Shown here in pieces: positions 17,659 to 26,577 of a stretch of DNA of 64,000 bases (position 1 is its first letter; every line of letters begins with the position of its first letter). The stretch comes from Fluviicola sp. (GTDB taxonomy: Bacteria > Bacteroidota > Bacteroidia > Flavobacteriales_D > Crocinitomicaceae): contig JAIRJW010000048.1 in NCBI GenBank assembly GCA_031260455.1, positions 33,234 to 97,233 of the forward strand, written 5' to 3'. The translations under genes and the position numbers were made by a program. The notes beneath the pieces are model-generated. The model did no database searches, was not told the DNA's origin, and saw only the letters and a program-made list of their open reading frames with translations.

Positions 17659-17690
17659 AGTTCAGAAAGATTAACCTTTTGAACTCTTTT
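17659..17690 (-). terminator. Probable terminator after the anti-sigma gene
   Basis: On the minus strand AGTTCA ... TGAACT pairs (6 bp, extended by A/T pairs) and is followed by TTTTTC, just downstream of the gene ending at 17698. The stem is short and AT-rich, so the call is tentative. It would separate the sigma operon from the SpoIIM-MoxR operon. Confidence 0.4.
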
Positions 17691-17697
17691 ATCCCTG

Positions 17698-18744
17698 CTA
17701 TTTTTTCTTGGAAGCTTTATGAGAAATCTCGAATTTCCCAATTTTCAGAAAGAAGCCACCTTTTTCAGTTTCAGTGGCTTTTCCTGTTTTGAAATCTATC
17801 GAGGTGTTTGTTTTTTCGGAGATTGTATTTGTAATGCCCGGAATCGGGTTTTTCATGTTTGAGCTTCCTGTATTATTTGAAGCCAGGTCTTTGTTTGGAG
17901 CCTTATCCATGTCGTTGTTTAAAGCCGGGGCAACGGGTTGCTTGCTATCGTTCACCTGGGGCAGAATGGTCGGATGGTGTGGCTGTGCTGTATTATCTAC
18001 CAATTGGTTTTGATTTTTAATCACTTCAGGTTCCGGAGCGAATGGTGTTTCTTTCAGCGTATGGAATACTTTTTTCTCAGGAGCTTGAGCTGGGATAGTT
18101 TTCACTGCTACCACACGGTTTTGTTCTTCGATGATCTGTGAATCTTCAATAGCTGAACCTTGTGTTTGTATTTTTCCGGGTTGTCCTTTCACGGATTTTT
18201 CCGGACGACTGTTCGCTATGGCATTCGGATGCTTTTCTTTGCTTCCCGAGCCACCTGTGAGCTGGAAAAACAAAATCAGTATAGCAGCAGCACTTGTTCC
18301 GGCAACCAGCAATCGCCAGGAAACAAAGACAATCTCTTTTCGTTTCAGGTCTTCCTTATTTTCGTAAACTACTGTGTGTGGTGCAAGGCGTGTTTCCTGG
18401 TATATTTCAATGATTTTCTGTGCCTCAGGATGTTTCGATACGTAAGCATTCAATTGTGTATTTTCCGTTTGTGAAAGCATATTTTCCGCATGACCTATTG
18501 CAAAATAATCCAGGTTTTCTGCAGAAATAATTCGGTTTTCTTCCTTTTTGAGCAATTCTTTTTCAAGTGGAGAAAGCAATTCGGGAGCATCATCCAGGAA
18601 GACTAATTCTTCGTCCTCCAGTTGCAATTCCGGGTGAGCAGCCAGGAACTCCTCAAATGCAATACGCCCGGAATCGGGAAGAATTCCTTCCAGGTAATCC
18701 AGATAATAGGATTCGTAATTATCGATATGAATGAGTTTTTTCAT
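17698..18744 (-). CDS. Probable anti-sigma factor (single-pass membrane protein)
   Basis: A 348-residue protein with no clear named family. Residues 1-135 are acidic and helical with two copies of a pattern like DYLEGILP...FEEFLAAHPEL and YFAIGHAENML...NAYVSKHPE, similar to the N-terminal region of Bacteroidota anti-sigma proteins that counts as a degenerate zinc-finger-like domain but without Cys. One transmembrane helix lies at about 143-162 (LLVAGTSAAAILILFFQL), followed by a Pro/Asn/Lys-rich periplasmic part and a basic end (HKASKKK). Its start overlaps the ECF sigma gene stop by four bases (18741-18744), which, with the topology, supports an anti-sigma role. The signal it senses is unknown. 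Confidence 0.65.
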   Translation of the reverse strand: MKKLIHIDNYESYYLDYLEGILPDSGRIAFEEFLAAHPELQLEDEELVFLDDAPELLSPLEKELLKKEENRIISAENLDYFAIGHAENMLSQTENTQLNAYVSKHPEAQKIIEIYQETRLAPHTVVYENKEDLKRKEIVFVSWRLLVAGTSAAAILILFFQLTGGSGSKEKHPNAIANSRPEKSVKGQPGKIQTQGSAIEDSQIIEEQNRVVAVKTIPAQAPEKKVFHTLKETPFAPEPEVIKNQNQLVDNTAQPHHPTILPQVNDSKQPVAPALNNDMDKAPNKDLASNNTGSSNMKNPIPGITNTISEKTNTSIDFKTGKATETEKGGFFLKIGKFEISHKASKKK

Positions 18745-19226
18745 GCTACCAATTCTGTTGATTTGAGGTAGTTTTTCAAAGTTTGCCGTGCTCTGAAAAT
18801 ATACACTTTTACCTGCGATTCGTTTAGCGAAGTAATTTCCGCAATCTCATTGTAATTATATCCTTCATAATCTCGCAGCAAAATAACTGTTTTTTGAATT
18901 TCCGGTAATTTGTTTACAGCTTCCTGTAAGGTCTTCTGAACATCAAATAAATGACTTAACGGATCATCCTGTTTGACATTCTGCCCGTCGAAGCTACCCG
19001 ATCTCTTTTCTTTTTTCAGTGTATCTACCAATTGATGATAAGCTGTTGTGAACAAATAGGATTTTGCTTTCAAAGCCTCAATGCTCTCATGTTTTTCCCA
19101 AACTTTGGAGAACGTATCCTGGACAATGTCCTCGGACAGCATTTTGTTTTGGGTGTGTTTAACTACAAACCGAAATAAATTATCAGCATACAATTCTACC
19201 GCTTTGTTATATTCTTTTCTGGTCAT
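18741..19226 (-). CDS. ECF-type RNA polymerase sigma factor
   Basis: A 161-residue sigma-70 family protein with region 2 (YADNLFRFVVKHTQNKMLSE, DIVQDTFSKVWEKHE, about 10-70) and region 4 (LPEIQKTVILLRDYEGYNYN then EIAEITSLNESQVKVYIFRA, about 105-155), and no region 1.1 or 3: group 4 (ECF). It directs RNA polymerase to a small regulon, held inactive by the membrane protein encoded next. I use the ATG at 19226 (MTRKEYNK); the longer frame starts with TTG at 19241. A TAACTTTA box (19272-19265, one mismatch to the -7 consensus) lies 38 bases upstream. The neighbouring MoxR cluster could be a target; that is inference. Confidence 0.9.
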   Translation of the reverse strand: MTRKEYNKAVELYADNLFRFVVKHTQNKMLSEDIVQDTFSKVWEKHESIEALKAKSYLFTTAYHQLVDTLKKEKRSGSFDGQNVKQDDPLSHLFDVQKTLQEAVNKLPEIQKTVILLRDYEGYNYNEIAEITSLNESQVKVYIFRARQTLKNYLKSTELVA

Positions 19227-19372
19227 GTAGTTGTTTAACAAATCGTAAGACTGTTTGGCTCCGATAAAGTTACAGCACTTTTAAGGTTTTTTAAAAATTA
19301 TTTCAAATCACTTATTTTTTAGTGAGTTATAAAAAGTTAAATTCGTACTAACGTTGAAATACTATTCCTAAT

Positions 19373-19822
19373 ATGAAGTTAATTGCTGTTTTGTTTTTGA
19401 TCACTTGCAGTTTTTCTGTTTTAAGGGCGCAATGCGATGTGGAAGTTCGTGAGGCTTTCGGAGGAGTTTCTTCCATATCAGTATACAATACATATATTGC
19501 AATTGGGGCCATTGCGGATGCGTATGTCAATGAGGGGTATAATGCCGATCGCGTAAAAGAATTAATGGGGGAACAGACCAGTATGCTCCAGTCTGTGATT
19601 GATATGCTTTCCAAATGCCAGGTGGCAAAGAGCAACGGACTTAGTGATGATGATATCTTATATGTCAAGGAATTAATTGCGTGTCTGCAATCATTGAAAG
19701 GAGAAGCTCAGGGCTTAAGTGATTTTGTAATCGCAGGAAGTGAAGAGGCCCAGAATAGGTATAATCAGAACAGAGACAAGGCTTGGGGAGAGATATCTTC
19801 CTTGTTGGGTCTGAGGAAATGA
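19373..19822 (+). CDS. Small secreted protein of unknown function
   Basis: A 149-residue protein with a Sec signal peptide (MKLIAVLFLITCSFSVLRAQ) cleaved before Cys-Asp-Val. The mature part is predicted mostly helical, with two further Cys (KCQVAKS near 83 and IACLQSL near 103) that could form a disulfide in the periplasm. I recognise no family. It stands alone, divergent from the sigma factor operon; TAACGTTG at 19349-19356 is a one-mismatch -7 box 16 bases before the ATG. Codon usage looks like neighbouring genes and the signal peptide supports it being real. Confidence 0.6.
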   Translation: MKLIAVLFLITCSFSVLRAQCDVEVREAFGGVSSISVYNTYIAIGAIADAYVNEGYNADRVKELMGEQTSMLQSVIDMLSKCQVAKSNGLSDDDILYVKELIACLQSLKGEAQGLSDFVIAGSEEAQNRYNQNRDKAWGEISSLLGLRK

Positions 19823-19921
19823 TTCAGTAAGTAGCGATTACCAGATGCTGGTTCTGTTTGAATTATAGTGTCTTTATTGAATATTTGTTCAAAGGAATTT
19901 CAGAGATACTTTTAGAAGTAA

Positions 19922-20662
19922 TCAACCTGCTAAGGATTCAGGATATTCATTCCATTCCTGGCCTTCAAGCATTCTACCATTAGATTTTTTGCTCCGACGA
20001 ATTCCATCAGAACCCCATGTTCCCCATTGTTTAAAGAAAAAAGCAACATTTTGCTCTTCACATTGACGCTTTACATTTAGAGCCCATTCTTTTTTCATTG
20101 GTCGCGCTTTAGTTCCACTTTCGCCACCAACAATTACCCAATCAATTCCTGTTAAATCTATTTTACCAAGGTCTTCTAAAAGCGGCTCAACAGACAGGAA
20201 TTTTATAGATGCATTAATGTTTTTAAGTTTATCAATCCGAGGTACTCCATTTTTTTTGTTTTCAACAGAGGTGCCTAACCAAATGTTCTCCGGAATACAT
20301 CTGTTTGAAAAATATTGGAACATCGCGTCTTCACGTTTAGTCAAAATCTGATATATATGTTGAGGAGTAAGATTGATAATATCTATAATTTTATCTAAAA
20401 ATTCTATTGGCATTTCTTCATGAAATAAATCGCTCATAGAATTGACAAAATATTTGGTTGGCTTTTTCTTCCGAAGAGGTTGATTCAATCGCTCTGGCAT
20501 AATGGTAAATTCGAAGCTATTCTCATAGCCGGGAGCTCCCATTGCTTTCAAACGATTTGCCATTATTTCAGCATAACAGTTTTTACAACCGGCAGAAACC
20601 TTATTACAGCCAGTTGTAGGATTCCAGGTTTCCTCCGTCCATTCTATTTTAGATTTTTTCAT
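19922..20662 (-). CDS. DUF5131 family protein (phage Gp37/Gp68-like, three-Cys motif)
   Basis: A 246-residue protein of the DUF5131 (Gp37/Gp68) family. The N-terminus carries the family motif WNPTTGCNKVSAGCKNCYA: three Cys spaced like a radical SAM cluster (C-x6-C-x2-C), which suggests a bound iron-sulfur cluster, though radical chemistry has not, to my knowledge, been shown. Other conserved parts: FVNSMSDLFHEEMP, ILTKREDAM, ENIWLGTSVENKK, FLSVEPLLEDLG, VIVGGESGTKARPM and FFKQWGTWG. It overlaps the TcmP gene by 14 bases, so the two are translated together. Found on phages and mobile elements; substrate unknown. The region is markedly AT-rich compared with accC next door, consistent with transfer. 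Confidence 0.88.
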   Translation of the reverse strand: MKKSKIEWTEETWNPTTGCNKVSAGCKNCYAEIMANRLKAMGAPGYENSFEFTIMPERLNQPLRKKKPTKYFVNSMSDLFHEEMPIEFLDKIIDIINLTPQHIYQILTKREDAMFQYFSNRCIPENIWLGTSVENKKNGVPRIDKLKNINASIKFLSVEPLLEDLGKIDLTGIDWVIVGGESGTKARPMKKEWALNVKRQCEEQNVAFFFKQWGTWGSDGIRRSKKSNGRMLEGQEWNEYPESLAG

Positions 20663-21734
20663 AATGAACGATTTTGTTTTTAATTATACTGTCATAGGTA
20701 ACACAAGGAGATTTTGAATTATATGTTATTAATTTCTGATTTTTCATCTCTCTTAAACATTCGTCAGCATGTTTGCCAATGTGTCCATTTTCAAAAACAA
20801 AATTCAATAATTCTTTATTTGTCTTAATGTCTCGGTTTAGAATTTTATCCCTCACTTGTTGTTGAAAAGCCTCAATTTTAGTTAAGCGTGGCCCCTCGAA
20901 CATGCTTAATTGTCCAATATTAGTTTCATCATCAATGTCAAAATTTGCATCACCATTTTTCCCATTGTATTTCCAAGCAATATTTAGAAATTTGTTAAAA
21001 GCAGAAAAATGAGAAGCACCGAAAATTACTCCGTAGATATTTTTCTTAAGAGAAAATGGAAATAGTTTCAAGTTTGAATTTGATGATATGTTTTTTTGGA
21101 GTTGTTTTGTTAGAATCCGATGAACCTTATGATAATGGGTGTTTTTTAATTCTTCAACATCAATATTAGACAGATGATTTTTGAATTCTTCTAACTCCCC
21201 AAATCTTCGAATATAAGAGGAAGCTGCAAAATATAAGAAATCTGTTTGTTTAGTACTTTCTAATTGCTTTAAATATTGATTAGATAAAAATTTCACTCCG
21301 TTTTGATCTAAATAAACAAGTGATGGATATTTTTTAATTATTGGAAGAAGTTCAGGAAATAAAACACCAAAATCTTTATTGTAAAATTCCAATTTCACAT
21401 ATAGATACATTCCATTTTCTTGTTTTAACCTATTTGAACATGAGGTTACAAGCAGTTCATGTTTGCCTTTATCAAATTCGTTTAAATGAAGAACCATTTT
21501 TATTTTCTTCTGAAAAATATTTCCTCTTTGTTCTATTATTTTTTCGATCAATCGTATTGGACTTCCAGGGACTTCTTTTAAATCATAACCTGTTCCGGCA
21601 AAAAAATCAAAAATGTGTATTTCTTTAACATAACTCTGCATTATAAAAGTTGGAATCCATGCTTGTGCATAATCTTCAAACAACTTTAATTTTGTGATAG
21701 TAGTTTCATCAAAAGGTTTGTCGTGTAGATTCAT
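20649..21734 (-). CDS. tcmP: Three-Cys-motif partner protein TcmP
   Basis: A 361-residue protein matching TcmP, named for its steady association with the three-Cys-motif (DUF5131) protein, here encoded directly downstream with a 14-base overlap. The N-terminal half looks like a Rossmann methyltransferase-type fold: motif I-like FDFFAGTGYDLKEVPGSP (about 43-60), an acidic position in HLNEFDKGKHE (motif II-like) and VYLDQNGVKF (motif IV-like, where relatives commonly have D-P-F/P-G). The C-terminus (about 310-355) looks like a winged helix (HIGKHADECLREMKNQKLI). Enzymatic activity and target are not known. Hand-counted rows in this gene are about one-third GC against about half in accC. A -7 promoter box lies 21 bases before the ATG. 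Confidence 0.82.
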   Translation of the reverse strand: MNLHDKPFDETTITKLKLFEDYAQAWIPTFIMQSYVKEIHIFDFFAGTGYDLKEVPGSPIRLIEKIIEQRGNIFQKKIKMVLHLNEFDKGKHELLVTSCSNRLKQENGMYLYVKLEFYNKDFGVLFPELLPIIKKYPSLVYLDQNGVKFLSNQYLKQLESTKQTDFLYFAASSYIRRFGELEEFKNHLSNIDVEELKNTHYHKVHRILTKQLQKNISSNSNLKLFPFSLKKNIYGVIFGASHFSAFNKFLNIAWKYNGKNGDANFDIDDETNIGQLSMFEGPRLTKIEAFQQQVRDKILNRDIKTNKELLNFVFENGHIGKHADECLREMKNQKLITYNSKSPCVTYDSIIKNKIVHYEKI

Positions 21735-21755
21735 GACTAATGATTAAATTGTAAT

Positions 21756-21763
21756 CAAATATA
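21756..21763 (-). promoter_or_regulatory. -7 promoter box of the tcmP-DUF5131 unit
   Basis: Minus-strand TATATTTG, a full consensus match 21 bases before the tcmP ATG; a TTG lies 15 bases further upstream, slightly closer than usual. Confidence 0.5.
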
Positions 21764-21818
21764 TGAAAAATATTTAATCAAACTGTTTTTAGGTGATTTT
21801 CAGTGAAATTTAAGTTAA

Positions 21819-21848
21819 AAAAGCCCCAACATTTCTGAAGGGGCTTTT
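21819..21848 (-). terminator. Intrinsic terminator of the accBC operon
   Basis: Stem AAAAGCCCC / GGGGCTTTT (21819-21827 and 21840-21848) with a 12-base loop, followed on the minus strand by TTTTTT. It lies 20 bases beyond the accC stop codon and separates that operon from the tcmP promoter. Confidence 0.85.
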
Positions 21849-21868
21849 ACGGTATAATTTGACTTTTC

Positions 21869-23203
21869 TTAAAACTCAAATGTTTCCATAAACTTCGTGG
21901 TGAAATTTCCTTCGTTGAATTGAGGGTCTTCCATCAGTTTCTGGTGGAACGGGATCGTTGTTTTGATTCCTTCGATGATGTATTCGTCCAGAGCGCGCTT
22001 CATTTTCAGAATTGCTTCCTCGCGCGTCTGAGCAACGACGATCAGCTTTCCAATCATGGAGTCATAGTTCGGTGGAATCGTGTAACCTGCGTATGCGTGT
22101 GTGTCGATTCTCACACCGTGTCCTCCCGGTGAATGATAGCTGGTGATTTTTCCCGGAGAAGGGCGAAAATCTGCGTGCGGATCTTCTGCGTTGATACGGC
22201 ATTGAATTGCGTGCATTCGCGGATAATAGTTCTTCCCGGAAATTTTCTCTCCTGCGGCAATTTTGATCTGTTCCTTGATTAAGTCGTAATTGATTACTTC
22301 TTCTGTAATGGTGTGCTCAACCTGGATACGAGTGTTCATTTCCATGAAGTAGAAATCGCGGTTTTTGTCAACCAAAAACTCTACAGTTCCAACGCCTTCG
22401 TAGTTCACGGCTTTTGCAGCTTTGATAGCTGCCTGGCCCATTTTCTCACGCAGTTCGTCGGTCATGAAAGGAGAAGGAGTTTCTTCTACCAGTTTCTGAT
22501 GACGGCGTTGAATAGAACAATCACGCTCGGATAAGTGACATGCATTTCCGTATTGGTCTCCTGCAATCTGAATCTCTATATGACGCGGTTCTTCGATGAA
22601 TTTTTCCATATAGATCCCATCATTTCCGAATGCAGCGGCAGCTTCCTGGCGAGCTGAGTCCCAGGCCGGTTCCAGGTCGTCTTCGTTCCACACGATGCGC
22701 ATTCCTTTTCCACCACCTCCGGCAGTTGCTTTCAGGATTACCGGATACTTGATTTCTGCAGCTGTTTTATGTGCATCTTCTAGATCTTTAAGCAATCCTT
22801 TTGATCCTGGAATACAAGGAACGCCAGCAGCAATCATGGTTGCTTTTGCGGTCGCTTTATCTCCCATTCCTGCAATTTGCTCCGGAAGGGCTCCGATAAA
22901 CTTGATTCCCTGCTCCTGGCAAACACGGGAAAACTTTTCGTTCTCAGACAAAAATCCATATCCCGGGTGAATGGCATCTGCGTTGGTGATTTCGGCAGCA
23001 GCAATGATGTTGGGAATGGACAGGTAAGATTTACTGCTTACCGCAGGACCAATACAAACTGCTTCGTCAGCGAAACGTACAGGTAAACTTTCTTTATCAG
23101 CAGTAGAATATACTGCTACCGTTTTGATTCCCATTTCTTTACATGTACGAATGACACGTAAAGCAATCTCGCCACGGTTGGCGATTAATATTTTTTTGAA
23201 CAT
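21869..23203 (-). CDS. accC: Acetyl-CoA carboxylase biotin carboxylase subunit
   Basis: Biotin carboxylase: carboxylates the biotin of AccB with bicarbonate and ATP, first half of malonyl-CoA synthesis for fatty acids. The 444 residues show the biotin carboxylase N-terminal domain ([20 protein letters not shown]), the ATP-grasp with Gly-rich loop [15 protein letters not shown] (about 160), catalytic region [20 protein letters not shown] (about 285) and the C-terminal domain RINAEDP. Length is normal. It follows accB by 51 bases and ends the fabH-accB-accC block; a strong terminator follows. Confidence 0.96.
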   Translation of the reverse strand: MFKKILIANRGEIALRVIRTCKEMGIKTVAVYSTADKESLPVRFADEAVCIGPAVSSKSYLSIPNIIAAAEITNADAIHPGYGFLSENEKFSRVCQEQGIKFIGALPEQIAGMGDKATAKATMIAAGVPCIPGSKGLLKDLEDAHKTAAEIKYPVILKATAGGGGKGMRIVWNEDDLEPAWDSARQEAAAAFGNDGIYMEKFIEEPRHIEIQIAGDQYGNACHLSERDCSIQRRHQKLVEETPSPFMTDELREKMGQAAIKAAKAVNYEGVGTVEFLVDKNRDFYFMEMNTRIQVEHTITEEVINYDLIKEQIKIAAGEKISGKNYYPRMHAIQCRINAEDPHADFRPSPGKITSYHSPGGHGVRIDTHAYAGYTIPPNYDSMIGKLIVVAQTREEAILKMKRALDEYIIEGIKTTIPFHQKLMEDPQFNEGNFTTKFMETFEF

Positions 23204-23254
23204 AAAATCGTGTTTAATGAGTAACCAGTTGTTTTACAGGAAAACAACAATCAA

Positions 23255-23755
23255 TTAAGCAGGATCTACCAAGAATAATGGTTGATCGTATTCAACTGGT
23301 GTAGCGTCATCAACCAACACCTTCACGATTTTTCCTGAAATCTCAGACTCGATTTCGTTGAACAGTTTCATCGCTTCGATGATACAAACCGTATCTCCTT
23401 TGCTGATGGACTGACCGACACTTACAAAGGAATCTTTATCCGGGCCCGGAGAACGATAGAATGTTCCGATCATTGGAGATTTCACAGTGATATACTTTGA
23501 ATCATCACTTGCAGCTGAAACAGGAGTAGCTGTTTCGGTTATTGCAGGAGCAACAGCCTGAGCAGCAACAGGTGCAGCAATCGGAGCAGTTACCTGAGGA
23601 ACCATTGGAGCTGTTGCTTGTACGATGATTGGAGACTCAGATTTTTTGCTTTCTGATTTAATCGTGATTTTAAAGTCTTTTTGCTCAATTTCAACTTCTG
23701 TAACACCTGATTTTGCTACAAACTTAATTAAGTCTTGGATTTCGTTCAGATTCAT
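23255..23755 (-). CDS. accB: Acetyl-CoA carboxylase biotin carboxyl carrier protein
   Basis: Carries the biotin that AccC carboxylates and the carboxyltransferase uses to make malonyl-CoA. The 166-residue protein has an N-terminal segment typical of AccB (LNEIQDLIKFVAKSGVTEVE), an Ala/Pro/Val-rich linker (about 45-85) and the C-terminal biotinyl domain with IIEAMKLFNEIE, in which the Lys is biotinylated, and the thumb-like SPMIGTFYRSPGPDKDSFV. It lies 37 bases after fabH and 51 before accC on the same strand. Confidence 0.96.
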   Translation of the reverse strand: MNLNEIQDLIKFVAKSGVTEVEIEQKDFKITIKSESKKSESPIIVQATAPMVPQVTAPIAAPVAAQAVAPAITETATPVSAASDDSKYITVKSPMIGTFYRSPGPDKDSFVSVGQSISKGDTVCIIEAMKLFNEIESEISGKIVKVLVDDATPVEYDQPLFLVDPA

Positions 23756-23792
23756 ACCAGTATAATTTATAAAGTTGTTGTTTTTTCGATTA

Positions 23793-24782
23793 TTAAGAAT
23801 TATAAGCCCATTTCAGATAGATGGCCCCCCATGTGAATCCACCTCCGAAGGCAGATAAAATGAGATTGTCTCCTTTTTTCAATTGTTTCTCCCAATCCCA
23901 TAAACAAAGAGGAAGGGTTCCTGCGGTGGTGTTTCCGTAGCGCTGAATATTAATCATCACTTTTTCTTTCGGAACACCCATTCGATCAGCAGTAGCGTCA
24001 ATGATCCGCAGATTTGCCTGGTGAGGTACCAACCAGTCCACATCATCTGCAGTCAGGTTGTTGCGTTGCATGATTTCTGCGGAAACTTCTGCCATATTTG
24101 TAACAGCGAATTTAAATACTTGCTTTCCTTCCTGTTTTACGAAGTGCATGCGCTGGTTAACGGTTTCGTGGGTCGCAGGATGTAGAGATCCTCCGGCAGG
24201 TTGTAACAAGTATTGTCTTCCGGCACCATCTGAACGCAAAATAGCGTCCTGGATTCCCAGGCCCTCCGTATTTGGTTCCAGTAAAACAGCACCGCCACCA
24301 TCACCGAAAATCACACAGGTTGTACGGTCTTCGTAATCCAGTATGGCACTCATTTTATCAACACCAATAATAATTACCTTTTTGTGTTTCCCGGATTCAA
24401 TAAAACTGGCTCCTGTTTGTAAACCGTAAATGAAACCGGAACAAGCTGCGATTAAATCGTAACCCCATGCGTTTTTCAATCCCAGTTTATCACAAACTAC
24501 ATTTGCTGTAGAAGGAAAAGGGTAATCAGGAGTAACAGTTGCCAAAATCACCAGTTCGATATCCAGGGGGTCTGTATTTGTTTTCTTCAGGAGACCTTTT
24601 ACTGCAGCAGCAGCGATGTCGGAGCAAGCACCATCCCGAAGAATACGACGTTCTTTAATCCCGGTCCTTGTAGTAATCCATTCATCGGAAGTGTCAACAA
24701 TTTTAGCTAAGTCGTCATTTGTCACCACTTCTTCCGGAAGATAGCCATAAATACCTGTTATTGCTGCTGTGATTTTACTCAT
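23793..24782 (-). CDS. fabH: Beta-ketoacyl-ACP synthase III
   Basis: Condenses acetyl-CoA (or branched primers) with malonyl-ACP to start fatty-acid synthesis. The 329-residue thiolase-fold enzyme has the catalytic triad: Cys in DLIAACSGFIYGLQTG (about 113), His in WLVPHQANLRIIDA (about 250) and Asn in RYGNTTAGTLPLCL (about 282). I start at the ATG at 24782 (MSKITAAITG); the longer frame would overlap plsX. Only one base separates it from the plsX stop, so translation is coupled. Confidence 0.96.
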   Translation of the reverse strand: MSKITAAITGIYGYLPEEVVTNDDLAKIVDTSDEWITTRTGIKERRILRDGACSDIAAAAVKGLLKKTNTDPLDIELVILATVTPDYPFPSTANVVCDKLGLKNAWGYDLIAACSGFIYGLQTGASFIESGKHKKVIIIGVDKMSAILDYEDRTTCVIFGDGGGAVLLEPNTEGLGIQDAILRSDGAGRQYLLQPAGGSLHPATHETVNQRMHFVKQEGKQVFKFAVTNMAEVSAEIMQRNNLTADDVDWLVPHQANLRIIDATADRMGVPKEKVMINIQRYGNTTAGTLPLCLWDWEKQLKKGDNLILSAFGGGFTWGAIYLKWAYNS

Positions 24783-24783
24783 T

Positions 24784-25725
24784 TTATTGATTAAAAGCGT
24801 CATTAATGTTTTTTGTGAGATCTGATTTTGCTACTTCGTAGGAGTGCATCAGCATACTCTTTATGGCCTTGTCGTTGGAGATTCCATGACCGATAATCAC
24901 GTTACCTTTCACACCTAGAATAGGAGTTCCTCCGTAACTTTCATAATTAAAACGATCAAAATATGCGTCACGGATTCCTCTTTTACGCATCAGCGTGTAG
25001 ATTCCTTCAGCTTGTTTCAGGGCAATGTTTCCGGTGAATCCGTCACATACGATCACGTCAGCCATGCCTGTAAATAAATCACGGCCTTCGATGTTTCCAA
25101 TGAAATTGATTTCGTCCGATTCTACCATCAGTTTGTGAGCGGCAATCGTCAATAAATTTCCTTTGGTTTCTTCTTCTCCGATGTTTAACAGCCCGATTCT
25201 CGGATTTTTCACACCATAAACGCATTTGGCGTAAAGACTTCCCAATACGGCAAACTGGTATAATACATCCGGCTTACAATCGGCATTGGCACCAACATCC
25301 AGCAGAATGGAGTTGTTACCGTCAACTGTAGGTAGTACAGAGGTAATGCATGGGCGGATAATTCCGGTGATGGTGCTGATCTTGTAGATTGCACCAACAA
25401 GCATTGCGCCAGTATTTCCGGTACTTGCAAAAACATCAATTTCCTTTTTTGCCAACAGGTCAAAACCAACTGCGATACTGCTGTACGGCTTGTTTGGAAT
25501 TGCCCGTGTCGGGTGGTCATGCATCGTAATGACATCCGGCGCATGAACAATGTCATACATATCCGGAATTTCATTCAGCGCATTAAGGCCACTCAGGATT
25601 TGATCCTGGTCGCCGATCAACACGAGACGCACGTCCTGAGGAAGTTCTTTTCTGGCAAGTACAGCACCGGCTATGTTAGCATCGGGAGCAAAATCACCGC
25701 CCAAAATATCTATTCCTATCTTCAT
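24784..25725 (-). CDS. plsX: Phosphate acyltransferase PlsX
   Basis: Makes acyl-phosphate from acyl-ACP, the first step towards phosphatidic acid by the PlsX/PlsY route. The 313-residue protein shows the PlsX opening MKIGIDILGGDFAPDANIAG (the usual D-x-x-G-G-D), VFASTGNTGAMLVGAIY, PCITSVLPT, GLLNIGEEETKGN, FIGNIEGRDLF and DVIVCDGFTGNIALKQAEG. Peripheral membrane protein. Its position between rpmF and fabH is the arrangement conserved in many bacteria, linking ribosome and lipid synthesis genes. Confidence 0.96.
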   Translation of the reverse strand: MKIGIDILGGDFAPDANIAGAVLARKELPQDVRLVLIGDQDQILSGLNALNEIPDMYDIVHAPDVITMHDHPTRAIPNKPYSSIAVGFDLLAKKEIDVFASTGNTGAMLVGAIYKISTITGIIRPCITSVLPTVDGNNSILLDVGANADCKPDVLYQFAVLGSLYAKCVYGVKNPRIGLLNIGEEETKGNLLTIAAHKLMVESDEINFIGNIEGRDLFTGMADVIVCDGFTGNIALKQAEGIYTLMRKRGIRDAYFDRFNYESYGGTPILGVKGNVIIGHGISNDKAIKSMLMHSYEVAKSDLTKNINDAFNQ

Positions 25726-25752
25726 CAGGAGGAATGTTTAGTAAACTGCGAA

Positions 25753-25944
25753 TTAAATCGCTACTTCTTTCTCAGCTACTACTCTTCCTTTGTAGTACAA
25801 TTTGCCTTCATGCCAGTGAGCATGGTGGAACAAATGTGGTTGTCCTGTTGTAGGACAAGTTGCAATGTTCTTCGCGATTGCTTTGTCGTGAGTTCTTCTT
25901 TTGTCACGACGTGTGCTCGACTGTCTGCGTTTTGGATGTGCCAT
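25753..25944 (-). CDS. rpmF: 50S ribosomal protein L32
   Basis: A 63-residue basic protein of the large ribosomal subunit. The start [20 protein letters not shown] is the L32 signature; the middle has [18 protein letters not shown], with a single Cys and several His where zinc-binding versions have paired Cys, so it is likely the zinc-free or altered type. It lies 21 bases after DUF177 and 27 before plsX, the classical DUF177-rpmF-plsX order. Confidence 0.96.
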   Translation of the reverse strand: MAHPKRRQSSTRRDKRRTHDKAIAKNIATCPTTGQPHLFHHAHWHEGKLYYKGRVVAEKEVAI

Positions 25945-25965
25945 TTTACTTATTTATTTCAATCG

Positions 25966-26559
25966 TTAATTCAAATTTTTCAATGCGGACCATCTGGGAT
26001 CAATTGGGCGGTCATCATCCGGATTGTCATCATCCCAGCCGGAATCATCTTCTCCGTCATCGTCCCAATCATCCTCGTCCTCATCCTCGTCTTCAGGAGT
26101 ATTTGCGTTGATAATGTACTTATGGTACAAATCCATTACTTCCCCGTTGCATGCTCCTTCCGGATGAATTCTTCGGGTTGGTAATGAAATAATCAACAAC
26201 TCGTATATTGGTGCCGAAACATCCAGCTCAAAAGCTTCCGGATGGAGAATGATCAGATTCTCGTCTTCCGAAATTTCCGTTCCGAACTTGTAAATGATGC
26301 GGTAGTTTCCATGAACTGGCACTTCCATCGGATCGTTACAACGATCACACTGGGTCGTTACAGTTCCTGAAAGCGAAAATTCCGCAATCATCATTGTTTC
26401 TTTCTTGTCCAATGCCAGTTCTACATGAACGTTGGCATCGTCAATCAGCGTGTTTTCAACACCTTCAAAGAACGATTTGTCAATGTTGAATTCATAGCGA
26501 TGTGTCCCTGTTTTTAACCCGACAAAATGGATTATGAACTCATTCGTAGATTTCTTCAC
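25966..26559 (-). CDS. DUF177 / YceD family protein
   Basis: A 197-residue protein of the YceD family, linked by context and by mutant work in other organisms to 23S rRNA maturation and L32 supply. Core motif: TTQCDRCNDPMEVPVHGNYR (about 85-105), then an acidic stretch and a strongly acidic C-terminal tail (Glu/Asp-rich, about 155-185). The start is a GTG at 26559 (read KKSTNEFIIHFVGLKTG), since the only upstream alternative is a TTG at 26580 that lies inside the -7 promoter box at 26585-26578. First gene of the rpmF-plsX-fabH-accBC run. Confidence 0.88.
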   Translation of the reverse strand: MKKSTNEFIIHFVGLKTGTHRYEFNIDKSFFEGVENTLIDDANVHVELALDKKETMMIAEFSLSGTVTTQCDRCNDPMEVPVHGNYRIIYKFGTEISEDENLIILHPEAFELDVSAPIYELLIISLPTRRIHPEGACNGEVMDLYHKYIINANTPEDEDEDEDDWDDDGEDDSGWDDDNPDDDRPIDPRWSALKNLN

Positions 26560-26577
26560 TACACAAAAATTGGAGGG

